Origin: Pochonia chlamydosporia 170
Lineage: Eukaryota; Ascomycota; Sordariomycetes; Hypocreales; Clavicipitaceae
Assembly: GCF_001653235.2 (NCBI RefSeq)
Contig: NC_035794.1
Coordinates: 310,001 to 374,000 of the forward strand
DNA length: 64,000 nt
Direction of reading: 5' to 3'
Positions 32,346-46,000 of this stretch are shown here, in pieces. The notes beneath the pieces were generated by a model. That model was not told the DNA's origin. It saw only the letters and a list, made by a program, of their open reading frames with translations, and searched no databases. The translations under genes were made by a program, and so were the position numbers. The first letter of the stretch is position 1. Each line of letters opens with the position of its first letter.

Positions 32346-35300
32346 TGTGAATGATGTTGAGAGTGCGACTTCGTTATGTCTGGGGTGTAAAGTCGAGTCG
32401 TCGACAATCTCGATTGCTGTACAGTTCGACGACAGTACGCGGCCCTGCTGGTGAGGATGAAGGCTCCCAACAACACGTTCTACCCTTGCTTCACTGAATT
32501 TTGGCCGACAACAAACATATATATGTGCGAGACGAGAGAGGAAGGGAAAGACAATCCCGAAGGGAATGGAGGCGGACCCGGCCTTAAAAAGAAAGCTTCA
32601 GGTCGCCAAACCAAGGCAAGCCTCCGGCTGGGCATTGCCTTGACCAAGCTTGAGACCATGACGGCGGGCCACGTACGTAGACGCCGGCCGGTCATGGTGG
32701 GAACATGCACCGATCTATTCGCTTTTTGCCAAACGAAGCAGAACTAGCGGAGGATGGCATGCGAGACCATCGGCCACTTCGGGATGGGCTGCGTTGGCTG
32801 TGCTCCAATGTGCTCCACGGTTGTAGATTCCCTGTGGCGGGGACCAGGCTAGGTTTAGTGCCTTGTTTACCTAGGCCATTGAATTCCACCAGACCCAACC
32901 TCCAGATGCTGGTCCATTGAAGACCTGCGAGCAGACTGCGGGAGGTGAGTTTGTGGAAGAGTTTGGCTGTATTAAACTGATGATTGAGAATGAAGAAGTG
33001 GATCAGAGTTGTTTGGTAACTTTTGCTAAACATCACGATATCCAAGACATGGAAAAGCACAGAAGTGAAGGACAGAAAAAGAGAAAATAAGCGGCTGGTT
33101 TGATGCAACCGAGCTTTTTGTGCCGCTAAGCCGTGCCCACGCCATGGTCGTACCTTCTCCAGATCCTCACTGATCTTGCGGAGGAAAAGTGGCGCCACCA
33201 TCGAAAGGACCTTGGACCCCGGACAAATATTATGCACACTGACGCCTAACAGGGAGTCTGGTCCTTGCAGACTGGGACTGGGACTGGGATTCCCAGGAAA
33301 CTTCACTGACAATATTGTCAGATCATTGAGCTTCAGGGCTGGCCGCGGAGGTCTTGGTTTGTAGGCACTTGTGTTTGTGCCAAGCGAACACTCATTGCCT
33401 CACGCCATAGTCGCCCGTACCCTCAACGACCAGATGTCCTAGTGATCAAAGTATCGACTCTCCCCCATCAAGTTACTTCTTCAATTTAGCTCGTCCGCGC
33501 TGAAGGATAATACAAAGAAACATTTGAACTCTAAATCATCCAAATGGAAATTCCATTCCTCGGTTGCATCCATTGTCGACACGAGCCCCGCTCAATCCTT
33601 GCCCACCATAACCCACCAGACTTACTGGCGCCACCACATGGGGAGGCTTGGATCGCATACATGCAGACATGGATGGTCTTCCGAAGTTCAAACGAGCACT
33701 TGAAGCTGGTCACATCATTGAGCCATTCCGGTTGGAGCAAGACTGAGGTCAGAATTGTCAATTCCACCAGGAAAGCCGAGAAATACTATCTCTGCTACAC
33801 CTAGAAAATTTCACGAACAAGTTCCTCACGCGGGGAAACACTCCAACTTTGACATGGTCCCGATCTGACCCTCAAATGGTGGGATAAAGACCTTTCGCAA
33901 GGAACTCTTGCGTCCCTTACCCTTGGAACGTGGCGCTATTCGGCATTCACATGCAAAGCCTCCCATGTGTAGCTCGGCATCTTTGTCCGGTGCGTGTCCA
34001 AGTTTCTGCCAGTTGACCTTTCCCAGTTATTGCATCTCTTATGGACTGAGAACGCGTTCTCAATTGATTATTAGATTGGAGTGCCTGGCGCAATTCCCCA
34101 TGGGGTCAATTGCAATGGGTGGGTTGGGGAACCTGCCACGAGGGAATATGCAGCCACCTGCTCGCCTTTAATGCAGGCAATGCCGGCCATAAGTTAAGGT
34201 TCAAAGTCGATATAAAAATAAATTAAGAAAGATTTCAAAAAATGAAATGAATATGAGTCACTGATGAGCTAATGGTCAATTAAGTGTCCTGAGGGTGATT
34301 GACTTTACCCCGCTGTATGAGAACTGGTGGTCATGATGAATGGCAAATCCGCTCCTGAGCAAATTGACCAGACTTGATAGCTCAGTTACGTAATTGAGCT
34401 AGTCTCCAGAGTGTTAATATATATTTTACGCGACGCGCTAGATCACGACCAAAAGCTTGATGGCCACTTGTAAATGGAAAAAATTTCTTGTATTTGTACC
34501 AGACCTAAGTCTGTAGGGTGGCATCAGAAATTGTAGGGTGTGCAAACTAAACATTGAAGCACACTCCATGCCGTGTTGCAGAGAAAACATACAATGTTGC
34601 AACAATCTACCCAAGTACACACTTTAAACTTCTTAGTCTCATCAGACCGAAGCTACGCTTTATGAATCACATTTTCAAGTAGCGCAATTTCTTGACACCA
34701 AGAATAAACAAGCTTCCCGTCTCGAAGGGACAAGTGCATCTCCAATGCCGGATACTCCTCATCTAGCGTGCCCTTACTCACGGCATTTCACACCCCCTTT
34801 GCAGAAATGGAGTCAAAACCATGTAGCAATGAGCTACCTTGACTCACAAACGCCAGACTCCATGTCCATCTTTCGACAGAACACATTTGTGGCGTAGTCT
34901 GGCGAGCGACTGATCTCCAGAAAAGCAGCATCGCAGCCACACGGCGCCTCCCGACATGCACAGGCCACAAGTTTCACTCGCAGCGTGTTCTCCTGGATAT
35001 ACTCCGTAATTTCAATTTCCAGATGTCGTCAACTGGTTTAGACTTTATCCGAAGAACTACTCCATACATAACATGCACAGACAACCCAGTGCCTGCATCC
35101 CCACATGAATCTCGCCCTCCAATTGGTCTCGCATTCTTATTCGCAGCAAACATCAACATGATGCGCATCATAAGACTCTCTCGTAAGCCAGCATTTAGTA
35201 ATTTCAGGCCAAGTCACGTCAAAGTCAGCACGTTTACCAATGTCCGGCCTGGTGCCTGCCGATCCGCCAAGGTGACATTGCGCCCCAATCGTCTGGTGGT

Positions 35301-36288
35301 CTCAGATCTAGATCTACCGGACCCATGTCTCAACGGGAGCCGTTGAATGAAACCCTGAGCAACCTCAATGTTATTTCAGCTGTAATGTAAAGCCACTGAA
35401 GCATCTTCCATCACCATCGCAGCACAAGCATTCAAACATCACAAGCCCGGACAACTCGCAACCAGGCAACCGAAACACCTTGACATCTTACAACCAGGCA
35501 TCTACCAAAATGTAACCCAACCACACTCTGCACAAAGCGGAACTCAAAACCGCGCAACATAGCCACTCATCACACCGACCCTCATGTCTGATGCACCCAT
35601 CACAAGACATCTCATGAACCACCGGCCCCCGAACACACCGACCCGAACCACCAAAACAACGCAATTGCCAAACTCATCCGTCCATTCACACCAAATGTGG
35701 AACCGGCTTTCAAATCACCAACAGAAACATCATTCAAAGTTGGCTGCACTAAGCCCCAAATGGCAGCCAAGCCTCATGTCGTGCTCCACACTCGTTCAAA
35801 ACTGCAAGCAAAATTCAACGCTTGACGCTTAAAATGCCTGTATTGTGACGCCTGTTCCCCACAGTTTCTGTGGCCATACCCAGTAGAATGATGGATTTTT
35901 GTTCGTGGGACAATGGACCGCCATGTTAGTGATGTTCTGTGAACGCCCGTGAATTTTCTTTTCCTTTCTTCATTGTTGATAGCCATTGCATAACTGGATG
36001 TAATGTATTGCCCTGATTGGGAGGAAACTGATTTATAAGACTCTGCTTGCTAAGCTTGTCTTCTGGATCGGGCAGCCAAGACGCAGTTTGTGCCTGTATT
36101 TCGTTTACTAAGCTATCTTGGGTGTGAAGTTGTCGAGTTTTCCTTCCTCTTTACCTCTGACTCAATTTTAGTGGTCCATTTGTGGATTTCCTCGCCTGGT
36201 TATATAAAATCGTCAACAGAGTCAAGGCTCTGTTCCGGACACCGTCTCGTTCATGTATACGTGACACTTTTCATCGTGGCCAACAAAC
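32346..36288. other. Long intergenic region, no gene supported
   Basis: About 3.9 kb. A TATA-like ATATATATG near 32515 belongs to the esterase promoter. A short GGGACT-type tandem (ACTGGGACTGGGACTGGG) lies near 33270-33290. The stretch 35400-35850 is A/C-rich and low in complexity. A TATATAAAA lies near 36200, just before the MFS gene. Small frames throughout show no family motifs. Confidence 0.5.
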
Positions 36289-38055
36289 ATGACCACCGCA
36301 ACGGAGACACAGTCGGTCAACACGGCGCCTCCCGCGTACGATGCCAACGATGCCTCGGAAAAGGGAAATGGAAATGGCAATGCGCCAGGCTACGACAGCA
36401 GCTTGCCCGAATACATGGACCAAGCTACCATTGAGCGACTGGGCCGCCAACGCCCCGAAACACTATCCAACTGGTTCACGGAGTCGTTCTTCGTCTTTAC
36501 AATCGTCATGTCCATGATGATGAGCGAGTACTTTATCGGTGGTTTTAACATTGTGCTGCCGCCTATCGCGGATGCCCTCAAGATTCCTCCCTCGTCACGG
36601 ACGTGGCCTGCCGGAGTGACGAACTTGACTACCGCTGCTCTGTTACAGCCCTTCGCTCGACTGTGCGACTTGTACGGAGGGAGAATCGTCTTTCTTTCCG
36701 GCCACATGTGGCTTCTTACGTGGTCTCTTGTCAGTGGCTTCAGCAGCAGTACCAACATGCTGATTGTTTGTCGTGCCATGCAGGGTATTGGCTCAGCGGC
36801 CTTTTTGCCCGCTGGTCTGGCTATTCTTAGTCAGACGTATCGACCTGGTCCTCGGAAGAACTTTGTCTTTGCCATCTACGGAGCCTTTGCTTGTATTGGG
36901 TTCTACTTTGGAATCTTTGTGGGTGCCGTGACGGCGGAGTATCTCGACTGGCGGTGGTACTTTTGGGTGGGCACAATTGTTGGACTCATCATTGGGATTT
37001 CGGGGTCGCTCAGCATCCCGAGGAACTTGGGGGATGTGAATCCAGATGCAAAGATGGATTGGCTTGGCGTGTTCACCATTGTTCCGGGTGTGGTTCTCGT
37101 CGTCTTTGCGTTTACTGATGGCGGCCAAGCCCCGAATGGATGGAAGACGCCGTACATTTATGTCACGTTGATCGTGGGTGTTCTCTTCCTTGCTGCGGCG
37201 GTGTATGTGCAGGGTTGGGTTTCGTCTCAACCTTTACTGCCTCCGGATTTGTTCAGGGCCAAGTATATGAAGAGATTGATGACAGCGTTGTTCCTCTCGT
37301 ATGGTGTGTTTGGGCTGTACCTCTTCTACGCCAGTTTCTAGTACGTTTCCTCGTCTTCATTTTGTTACAGTAGCAACAACAGCTAACCGTATTCTAGCAT
37401 CGAAACCGTCATGCACACAAAGCCAATCCTCACTGCCGCTTGGTTCACACCCCTGGCTGTCGGTGGCATGATATTAGCCATTGTCGGAGGCCTCGTGCTG
37501 CACATCATTTCGAACAAGATCCTCATGATAATCTCTTGCTTGGGCTTCATCCTGTCCGTCCTTTTGTTCGCACTCATTCCCGATCCAGCGACCTCGGGCA
37601 AAACCACCAGCTTCATCTACTGGGCATACATCTTCCCAGCCATGATTGCCGGCACCATCGGCGTTGACATCACGTTCAATGTCACCAACGTCTTCATCAC
37701 AACGGCGATGCCTCGTCGTCACCAAGCAGCGGCAGGCGGCATGATCAACAGCCTATTGTATCTCGGAATCGCATTCTGGCTCGGTGTCGGAGAATTGGCC
37801 ATCTCGGCGACGGTTCAAAGCAAGGGTGGCCACGATAAGGTCGACTCTCGTACGCAGTACCAGATTGGTTTCTGGACGGGTCTCGGCTTGGCTGTCGCAT
37901 CGTTGTGTCTGGTACTTACTATCAAGATGGGGTCCGCGGAGGCGAGTATGACGGCAGATGAGAAGGCCGAGATGGAATCGAGATTGCAGTCGCGGCAGCA
38001 ATCACAGCTGCAATTACAAGAGCAGGAGCAGCAACCAGCGCAACAACAATCATGA
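36289..38055 (+). CDS. MFS transporter, 14-TM drug:H+ antiporter type (569 aa)
   Basis: Exons 36289-37340 and 37398-38055, in phase (TA|C tyrosine). A ~65-residue hydrophilic N-terminus is followed by about 14 hydrophobic segments. It shows the loop motif RLCDLYGGRIVFLSGH (motif A, here DxxGR-like) and the motif-C-like GSAAFLPAGLAILSQTY. It resembles the DHA2-type group that includes yeast Atr1/Amf1. The C-terminus is very Gln-rich (LQSRQQSQLQLQEQEQQ). Role: plasma-membrane or vacuolar efflux of drugs, borate or ammonium-like ions in characterised relatives; the substrate here is unknown. Confidence 0.88.
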
Positions 38056-38689
38056 GTGATGAAGGGGTCGAAATTCGTTGCATTTTCACATTTACACTTG
38101 GAATTTTTGCTATCACATACAGTTGTGTACACGCGGGCGTTTAACCTTGGATTTACGGCATTGCATGGCGAGAATTACGGGCGGGGATTAAGATAATGAC
38201 GAGTATGGTGAGCCTCTTCAAGCGGACATATACTGTATGAATAAATTATAATATTTATGACGATAAAAAAGAATGTATTCACTTCAATTTATTCCCAAAT
38301 GTGACTGGCGCTTCATGTTCATGTATAAGCCGAGCCCCGAGGCCGACGCCTTGCGGTCGGGTAGACGGAACATTTGAAGTCACTCCTCATCGCTTATTCC
38401 CGCTTTGGCTCGCTCCTCTCCAGCAACTTCACCATCCCATCCCATACAACAAGGCCACCATGTGATGACTAGCTTACGAATTGTACACCAACTGTTGCCC
38501 TTCTTTATCTCGCCGACGTCGGCTGTACACCAGGGCTAATAGTAATCATCAACCGAGGTTCAGTTCGACACTCATACTCATAATCCCCTACGTCGTCTCT
38601 CACCAACAACCTCACCAACACCATGGTAAACTAGACTCAAGCAAACACTCCATTCTTCACGCAAACTCAACACCCCAATTCAGTACATC
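38056..38689. other. Intergenic region, nothing recognised
   Basis: About 630 bp holding the 3' flank of the MFS gene and a CA/CT-rich leader of the CoA-transferase gene. No other feature seen. Confidence 0.5.
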
Positions 38690-40168
38690 ATGTCCACAGA
38701 ACACGCCCTACCAAACCGCCGATCCTTCACCACCAAACACATCATCCACGACATATGGCTCTCCACAAACCTCCCCCCCGAAGCGCTCACATCTCTGTCC
38801 CTCCCCGGCGCAGACACCCCATCCCTCCCGTCATCTTTCAAAATCAGCTCCCTCGCACAAGCATCAATTGCGCTGTCCGCCCTGGCCGCACGCCTCGTCC
38901 GCTCTACAAGAGTCACCCTCAATCCTTACCCAACTGTTCGTGTTCCAGTCCACAACGCAGCAGTGGAATTCAAATCCAACAGTCTATATACTTTACAACG
39001 AAACGATACACCAATCCCGCCATTTTCGTATAATCCCATAGGGGGGTTGCACAAGGCGTCAGATGGGTACGTGCGCATTCATGACGTGTTTCCGAATCAT
39101 ATACAAGGGACGTTGAAACTCCTCGGGCTGCCTGGGGATGCGGGCAGAGACGATGTAGCGAGGGAAGTTGCAAAGCGGAAGAAGGTCGATTTGGAGGAGG
39201 AGGGAACAGAGCGTGGGAACGTGGCAATTTATGCGCTGAGGTCGTATGAGGAGTGGGATGCGCTGCCGCAATCTGCTGCTATTCACGGGAGTCCGATTCT
39301 ACTGAAACGAGTTAACGGAGGGGATCCGGCACGCAAACCAATGGCTCCTCTTGGAGAGGATAGCAAGAAGTGTCTCTCTGGGTTGAGAGTCGTGGAACTT
39401 ACGAGGGTTATTGCTGGTCCGGTATCAGGCAAGACGCTTGCTGCTCATGGCGCAGATGTCCTTTGGGTGACGTCGCCGAATCTACCGGCAGTACCATTCC
39501 TAGATATCGACTTGAGTCGAGGAAAGCGAAATGTTCATCTCGATATCCGCAACCCGCAGGACAAGCATCGCCTGCTGGAATTACTCAAGACGTGTGACGT
39601 GTTCATCCAGGGCTACAGGCCGCAGAGTCTGGCATCGTACGGACTATCGCCAGAGGACCTCGTCAAGATCAACCCCAATATTATATGCGCCAACATGTCG
39701 GCATTTGGTCCTGCTGGCCCATGGTCTCACAGGAGAGGGTTCGACAGTCTTGTACAGGCCGCTTCGGGGATGAACGTGTCAGAAGCAGAGCATGCTGGGC
39801 AGGGTGAACCATCCAAGGTGCTGCCGTGCCAGGCTCTAGATCATGCAAGTGGGTATCTGCTCGCGACGGGCATCATGGCGGCTGTGTATCATCGTGCTGT
39901 GCACGGGGGAGCGTGGGAGGTTGATGTGTCGCTTGCTGGGACGATGAAGTACCTGCGCAGCTTGGGACAGTATCCTGGTGCAACGGGGTTTGCAGCAGAG
40001 GACTATGTCAAGGGCCAGAATGTTCCTGAGGACATGTTGGCGACGACGGAGACGGCATGGGGGACTTTGACTGCTGTGAAACATAGTGCTGAAATTGAGG
40101 GCTGTGATGTGGGCTGGCATTTGATGCCGTGTCCGGCAGAAGAAAACTCACCAACTTGGGTTTCATGA
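38690..40168 (+). CDS. CoA-transferase family III (CaiB/BaiF) protein
   Basis: A single exon of 492 residues. The family III core lies in the second half: LRVVELTRVIAGPVSGKTLAAHGADVLWV, interrupted by no gap, then DLSRGKRNVHLDI, CDVFIQGYRPQSLASYGLSP and NMSAFGPAGPW, the usual order in CaiB/BaiF enzymes. The N-terminal ~200 residues are a divergent repeat of the same fold (VRVPVHNAAVEFKS, GYVRIHDVFPNH), as in the larger fungal members. These enzymes move CoA between carboxylic acids, or racemise acyl-CoA, in the cytosol or peroxisome. The acyl donor and acceptor are unknown. Confidence 0.85.
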   Translation: MSTEHALPNRRSFTTKHIIHDIWLSTNLPPEALTSLSLPGADTPSLPSSFKISSLAQASIALSALAARLVRSTRVTLNPYPTVRVPVHNAAVEFKSNSLYTLQRNDTPIPPFSYNPIGGLHKASDGYVRIHDVFPNHIQGTLKLLGLPGDAGRDDVAREVAKRKKVDLEEEGTERGNVAIYALRSYEEWDALPQSAAIHGSPILLKRVNGGDPARKPMAPLGEDSKKCLSGLRVVELTRVIAGPVSGKTLAAHGADVLWVTSPNLPAVPFLDIDLSRGKRNVHLDIRNPQDKHRLLELLKTCDVFIQGYRPQSLASYGLSPEDLVKINPNIICANMSAFGPAGPWSHRRGFDSLVQAASGMNVSEAEHAGQGEPSKVLPCQALDHASGYLLATGIMAAVYHRAVHGGAWEVDVSLAGTMKYLRSLGQYPGATGFAAEDYVKGQNVPEDMLATTETAWGTLTAVKHSAEIEGCDVGWHLMPCPAEENSPTWVS

Positions 40169-40652
40169 GTAGCTGATACGATTACGAGTTTATACGTACA
40201 TCTTCACGTTTCAAGATTCAAGAGCCGCCGTGTTCATCTGTGAGGGGTGTCGTCGTGATGTTGGATCCTCCATCACCATCATATGCACGAGGAATGCCAC
40301 ATAACAAGATCCACGGACATGGTATGTTACTTGTAAAGTTCTCGTCATAACTCCTATTGTCTCGTTCGTGAACGAACGTGCACATGCTACATACATCTGG
40401 CGGCCGCACAACCTCACGCCAGTAGCTCTCCAACTTTTGTTTTTCGCGGGATGACTCATCCCCGACACGAGCGTCCAAGGTCGTGTCAAAATTGCAGGAA
40501 GAAACTCCGCCAGTGATCAATAAATGATGGTAATCAAACAGGGAAGATTAAAAAAAAAGACACAATTACGATCGGTATATGCTTGAGATCATCTTCGTTC
40601 GATGCTCGAGCCATTCCAGTCAATGACATTCCCCAGCCCCGACAACACGGAC
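40169..40652. other. Intergenic region between convergent genes, nothing recognised
   Basis: About 480 bp between two stop codons. Small minus-strand frames overlap each other and show no family features. Confidence 0.5.
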
Positions 40653-43048
40653 CTAACCATGCAGACCGCAAGTTCTTTGTCGCATCAGTTCTCGTCGCTG
40701 CTTATCTTTCTCTGTAACAAACTTCATTAGTATCCTCGTATTTTCAAAGGCTCCAATGTAGGTCAGGTACTCACCACCATCAAAGACGAGGAATTCATGC
40801 AAGGCAGAGCCGGCGGGCACCATGGGCAAAACAGGCACCTTCTTGTCCGTAACAACTTCCAAAAGAGCAGGGCCATCGGTGTCAATCAGCCATTTGAGAG
40901 CCTCGGTAGTCTCGGCGGGGTCAATCAGGCGGCGTGACTGAACACGCATCGATTCAGCCAGCTTCATGAAGTCGGGGTTGACCTGGTGGGTGTGGGCATA
41001 TCGATCCTCATAAAAGAGATTCTGCCATTGGGTAACCATACCCTGTTCCTCGTTATTCAAGACGATAACCTTGACACCAATGTTGAACTGAGCAGCAGTA
41101 GCCAGTTCAGTCAGAGTCATGCCAAAAGAAGCGTCACCGTCAATGTCAATAACGAGGGCATCAGGTTGGGCGACCTTGGCACCAATAGCAGCAGGCAAAC
41201 CGTAGCCCATAGTTCCCAGACCACCAGACGTGATCATCGTGCGAGGGTGTCTCCATCGGAAATGCTGAGCGGTCCACATCTGATGCTGACCGACACCGGT
41301 GGCAATGTATGTCTTGTGCTTGCGGTCAGCCGTCAGGTTGCTCAGCTCCTCAATGAGGGTCTGAGGCTTAATGAGACCGTTGTCCACCGATCTGTCGTAG
41401 TGGGACAGAGGCCACTTCTTCTTCCACTCCCTAATCTTGTCAAACCAAACCTTGCGATCTTCCATAGATCGAGGCTGGACCTCGGGCAAGAGAAGCTTCA
41501 TGCTAGCTGCCACGTCGCCTTCAATAGCCTCAGTAGCTTGAACAACCTTGTTGATATTCTTGGGCATGATCTCGAAGTGAACGATACCGCCACGTTTTTG
41601 CGCCGCAGCTGCCTTGGCTCCGGGAGCAAACTTGGCAATGTTTCCAGTAACACGATCGTCAAAACGACCTCCCAGGGCAATGATCAGATCAGCCTCCTGC
41701 ATGGCCATGTTGGCATAGGCAGAACCATGCATACCAAGCATATGCAGAGCCTTTTCGTCAAGCTCATCAAAGCCGCCCAGGCCGTGGAGGGTAGTGGTAA
41801 CAGGAATAGAGCATTTCTCGGACAATTCCTTCAGGAGCTCGGGGCCATTCTCCGATTGAATGATACCCTGGCCGGCGTAAATCACAGGTTGCTTGGCAAT
41901 ATTAACAAGCTCAGCGACGCGCTTGATAGAAGCCGACAGCTGCTTCTGGCTGTGCTCCATGGCGGCTCGGGATGCAGCGCTGGGCAGAGACGGGAGAGCG
42001 GTTTCGGTAGGAATGGCTTTTCTTAGAATACCAGCGGTGACATCCTTAGGCAAATCGACAAGGACAGGGCCAGGGCGGCCAGATGTGGCGATCTCGAAAG
42101 CTTCATTGATTCGGCGTGGCAGTTCGGCAACGTTCTTAACCATGACATTCCACTTGGTACAGGCGCGGGAGATACCAACAACATCAGCTTCTTGGAAGGC
42201 ATCGCTTCCAATGGCAGTAGTAGGAACCTGACCACAAAAGACTACCAGAGGAGTTCCATCCGAGAGGGCATCCTGCATCGGCGTGATAACATTAGTGGCA
42301 CCAGGTCCAGACGTTACGAGGACGACACCGGGTTTGCCAGAAGCTCTAGCATAGCCTTCGGCCATGTGACCGGCACCTTGTTCATGTCTAGGCAGAATGA
42401 AGTCGAAGTGTTTTGAGTTATAGATGGCATCGAAGACGGGCAAGATAGCACCACCGGGGTATCCAACTGTACAGAGTGGCGTGACTCATGTTAGCCAAAG
42501 ATGTTCAATCGTGAAGCGGCCAGTCTGAAGTGATATATGAACATACAAATGTGCTTAACACCCTGTCTTAACATCATCTCGTGGAAAATTTCACCTCCTG
42601 TCTTGCCAATAAATCTGTTGTAAAAATCGTAAGCCCCTGTCCGAGCGTCTCGACATTGTGCGCCAACAGCAACAATTGCGGGTTGTACATACGACTCATC
42701 CATGTCATTTTTGGGTTGGTTCGCCAATGGCTGAACATGACTTTGATCGTCTCCATTGAAGGCAGGGCTCGGCACGGCGCGCACGCGACTGTTGACGGTG
42801 GAAAAGTCGTCGTGGTCAGCTCAAACAGTTCAATGCAAGATCTGGCCGATGCCGGCGGGGCAAGCATGACGGCCACGAGAGGACACTTACGGTGCAGAAG
42901 ATGTGGCTGCGGCAGCGGTCGCTTGATTTCTTTGACCAGAAGGAACCTGTTTTGAGGCCTTGATAGCAGCGGGAGAGGTCGTGGAGGTAAATGATCGTGT
43001 TTGGCTCAAGGCTCTCAAGGCCTTTGAGGCCTGGCGACTTCGGAGCAT
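40653..43048 (-). CDS. ILV2: Acetolactate synthase catalytic subunit, mitochondrial
   Basis: Exons 43048-42891, 42788-42693, 42614-42547, 42466-40775 and 40711-40653 encode 690 residues. All joins keep phase and restore the canonical MDESFIGKTGGEIFHEMM and HIFGYPGGAILPVFD. A Ser/Thr/Arg-rich N-terminus (MLRSRQASKALRALSQTRSF) is a mitochondrial presequence. The catalytic glutamate is about residue 136 (RHEQGAGHMAEG); the thiamine-diphosphate motif is GDASFGM to NNEEQGMVTQW. It condenses two pyruvates, or pyruvate and 2-oxobutyrate, as the first shared step to valine, leucine and isoleucine. The residues known as herbicide-resistance sites (Pro in GQVPTTAIG, Trp in TQWQ) are the sensitive type. 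Essential metabolism; no link to neighbours is apparent. Confidence 0.97.
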
Positions 43049-46000
43049 CGCGACTTCGGTGGAGAGCAGCTCGAAGCTCTAGTCAGGGCGAGTGAAAGGG
43101 AAATGGAGTCGAGCCCGGAAAATCACTGCTTACCCAGCTCAGATATCTGAGAGGGATGGAAAAACCACGTAAGAAAGGGTATTTCACAGCAGGAAATATG
43201 TTGGAGCAAAACTTGGGACGGAATGGCAGTTCCTGGATGGCGAAGTAGAGTCGATGGTGGGAAAGAAAAAAATGTGGGAGGCAAACGAGAAGAACTAGTA
43301 CACAGCCAGACTGGACGAGCTCCAGTTCCAGTTTGCGAAGAAGTCTGGTGGCACTGGGTGGTGGGAGATGCAGCGAATGAGCTTGAGCGCTAACTGAGTC
43401 ACCCAGTCAAAATCTAACCACACCGGACAATGTCCAGAGGGACTGGAGCGCGGGTCTGTCTGTATGGCAGGCTTTGAATAGGCGGTCGGGTGCTGGAAAT
43501 GCGACGATCGGCCAGAGGGAAGCGATGGGGCAGCCTGGCGTGGGTGGGGTTCAATGTTAATGATCAGAGACCCCTAAAATACCAGACTGAAGTTCTTCGG
43601 TTCTGAGTGCCTGACAGGAATTGATCAATCGGTGCCGGTCCAGTCGAGTCCACGGCCCCATTGCCGCGGCAGCCAAACATAAATGTACCAAGAACCAGAT
43701 CTCAAGAATCATGGACAATCTCAAGGCGTCCTACCTAGATGATTCATAATTGCGCGCAATCGGAGCCACAGAAACACCAACATCTCCAGGCTAATTTACA
43801 AGCTTCATTCACCCACCGATCTCGAACAACCGGCTTGCACATGTCCCTGCGTGCCAATGCTTCCCCGTACCTTTCAGTGGTACCCCGGCGCCCGGCCACC
43901 ACTGGGCTGCCAGTCACAATCACAAGCCAACACACCATCATTTCCTCGCTTGTGCCGAACAAGGACAAGACATGAAGCTAGAGGGTCAAGGTGGGCAAAC
44001 AGCCGGACACGCGGGGTTCATGGAGGCTATTTGATCCGGTGGGTTTCATGGTTGGTTATTGTGCCATGCAGGTGGCAAAGTCGGTTACACCGATGATTCA
44101 ACACTCGACTTTCAATGTGCAGCCGGGTATTTGTTTGATGCTCGTTTTTACAAGCACCACAGCATCCCAATACGTTCATGCTAGCTCCCTTGACTCAGGA
44201 CTATCATCTACAATTCAATTTGCTCTTGGATTGGACGACGATTATTTTCTCGGCTATGTTGAAATCTCACTCACTGCATAAGCATGCATTGTAATGCAGC
44301 ACCAAGCAAAAAATGCCAGCTGCAATTTGATATTCACACCGGCGACCAGCCGGCTGTTCGAACGGCGGACATGATCCGCCCCACATAACCACCCACCACA
44401 GCCAACCAGCGTCATCCTATTTCGCCCTGCATCTTGCGTGATAGCAGGGCCATGCCAATTGACCCATCTAACTTCTCACCTGTCTGCAACATGCCAAAGG
44501 TGTCAAGAAGCATGAGGGCGCAAAAACATACCTGGAACCATGGATCGTATTTTCGGCCAGGTGCATGCCTGCTTCCCCTCATTTTGGCCCAAATCATCTG
44601 AGGCATCGTATGCAATAGTCAGCCTGGCGTAATGCTGCATACACGCAGTGCGACCTCACTCTCTTTTGACTCTGTCGTTATATTACAAAAGTCGGAGTTT
44701 GTAGGTCTTCGGCATTTACATTATCAAGAACAACCAATGATACACCGATGTTATAGTAAGGCCTTGAGTTCAATTTAGAACCGCTCTATTGTGGCATTAA
44801 GACCCAAAGTGGCTGTGACATCCCAACCGCGACGAGGCCTATCTCACACAAACAACACATCGTAAACTGTTCTTGGCACTCAGTCAATGACTATCGGTCC
44901 AAGTCCACCCTCCTTTACCATTAAAATCATAGGGCTTATTTGTCGCAACAAACCTCAATATTACCAACCGGGAACTTGATCCAATGTCCCATGAAGTCGA
45001 GTCAACATTGGTTGCGGTCTCGGCCGCTTTATGACCCACTTTGGCTGCGATTTCGGGCTTGGATGGACACACCAGACACATGCAGAGTCTTGCGGCTTGC
45101 TCATTTCTCCAGATCTGCATCCAAGAATGCTTAGTGCTGGATGCCATTTCGTGCCCCACCAGACATATAGGATCAGATCAAATTGGCCTTGAACCCTGTT
45201 GAGCAGACGCAAAGCAAACATGTCACGTAAGACTTCAAACGTTGACTGTTGGAAGGTTAAACCAGATGTTTAGTCAGACTCAACGATACTATCCCCTTCA
45301 AGGTGTGGAAGCTTCCTCAGAGGTAATCTACCCACAAGATCCGGGAAACTCCCAGGCGCAATCCTGTTCTGGGATTTTGGATGCTCTTCCTATGTGCAGA
45401 ATTCGATAGGTGAGAGCTGCATCAATCTGCAAAATGTGCCTATTGGGTCAACTGCGTGAAAGATATTTCTAAGGAGCATTCACACGCTAAGATGATAGCT
45501 TTGGAAATACCTCAGGCACCAATGTCTGCATCGATCTGTTGCCGTACACATCGAGTATTGCAAATGTTGCCTTGTTTTGAGGTTTGGATGCTCAAAATTA
45601 GCGGTCAGCTCGACACCAAAGTTCACATGTTAAGGACCACAAGCAAAACATTAAGTTTATATCGTAAAAAAGTCATATATTGAGACCAAGGTGGCTTTTC
45701 TAATGCTATCCCTCATGTAAATTGTATTGACATACCCTCCCTCGCCTGTGCCTCATACCATGCAAACCATTACTGATCGCGTTTCATTCGCGCTATAAAA
45801 GGATCATACAATGATCCTATCCATTGACCTCAGCCACCATTGAAATGTAATTCCATCCGTCTACCTCATCCTACGCCTGCTTCAAATGGTATCATCGCTA
45901 TATTGCTAGCGCGCATGTCTCGCGTTTAGGTCCACGACCGAGCGATTATGATGGTATCTCAAAAATCGAATGAAAAGACTAACAAAAAGGAAATTGCAAA

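Noticed and set aside
40986..42026. 346-codon open frame on the plus strand
   Set aside because: It is antisense to ILV2, has no domain features, and its length is explained by codon bias of the real gene.
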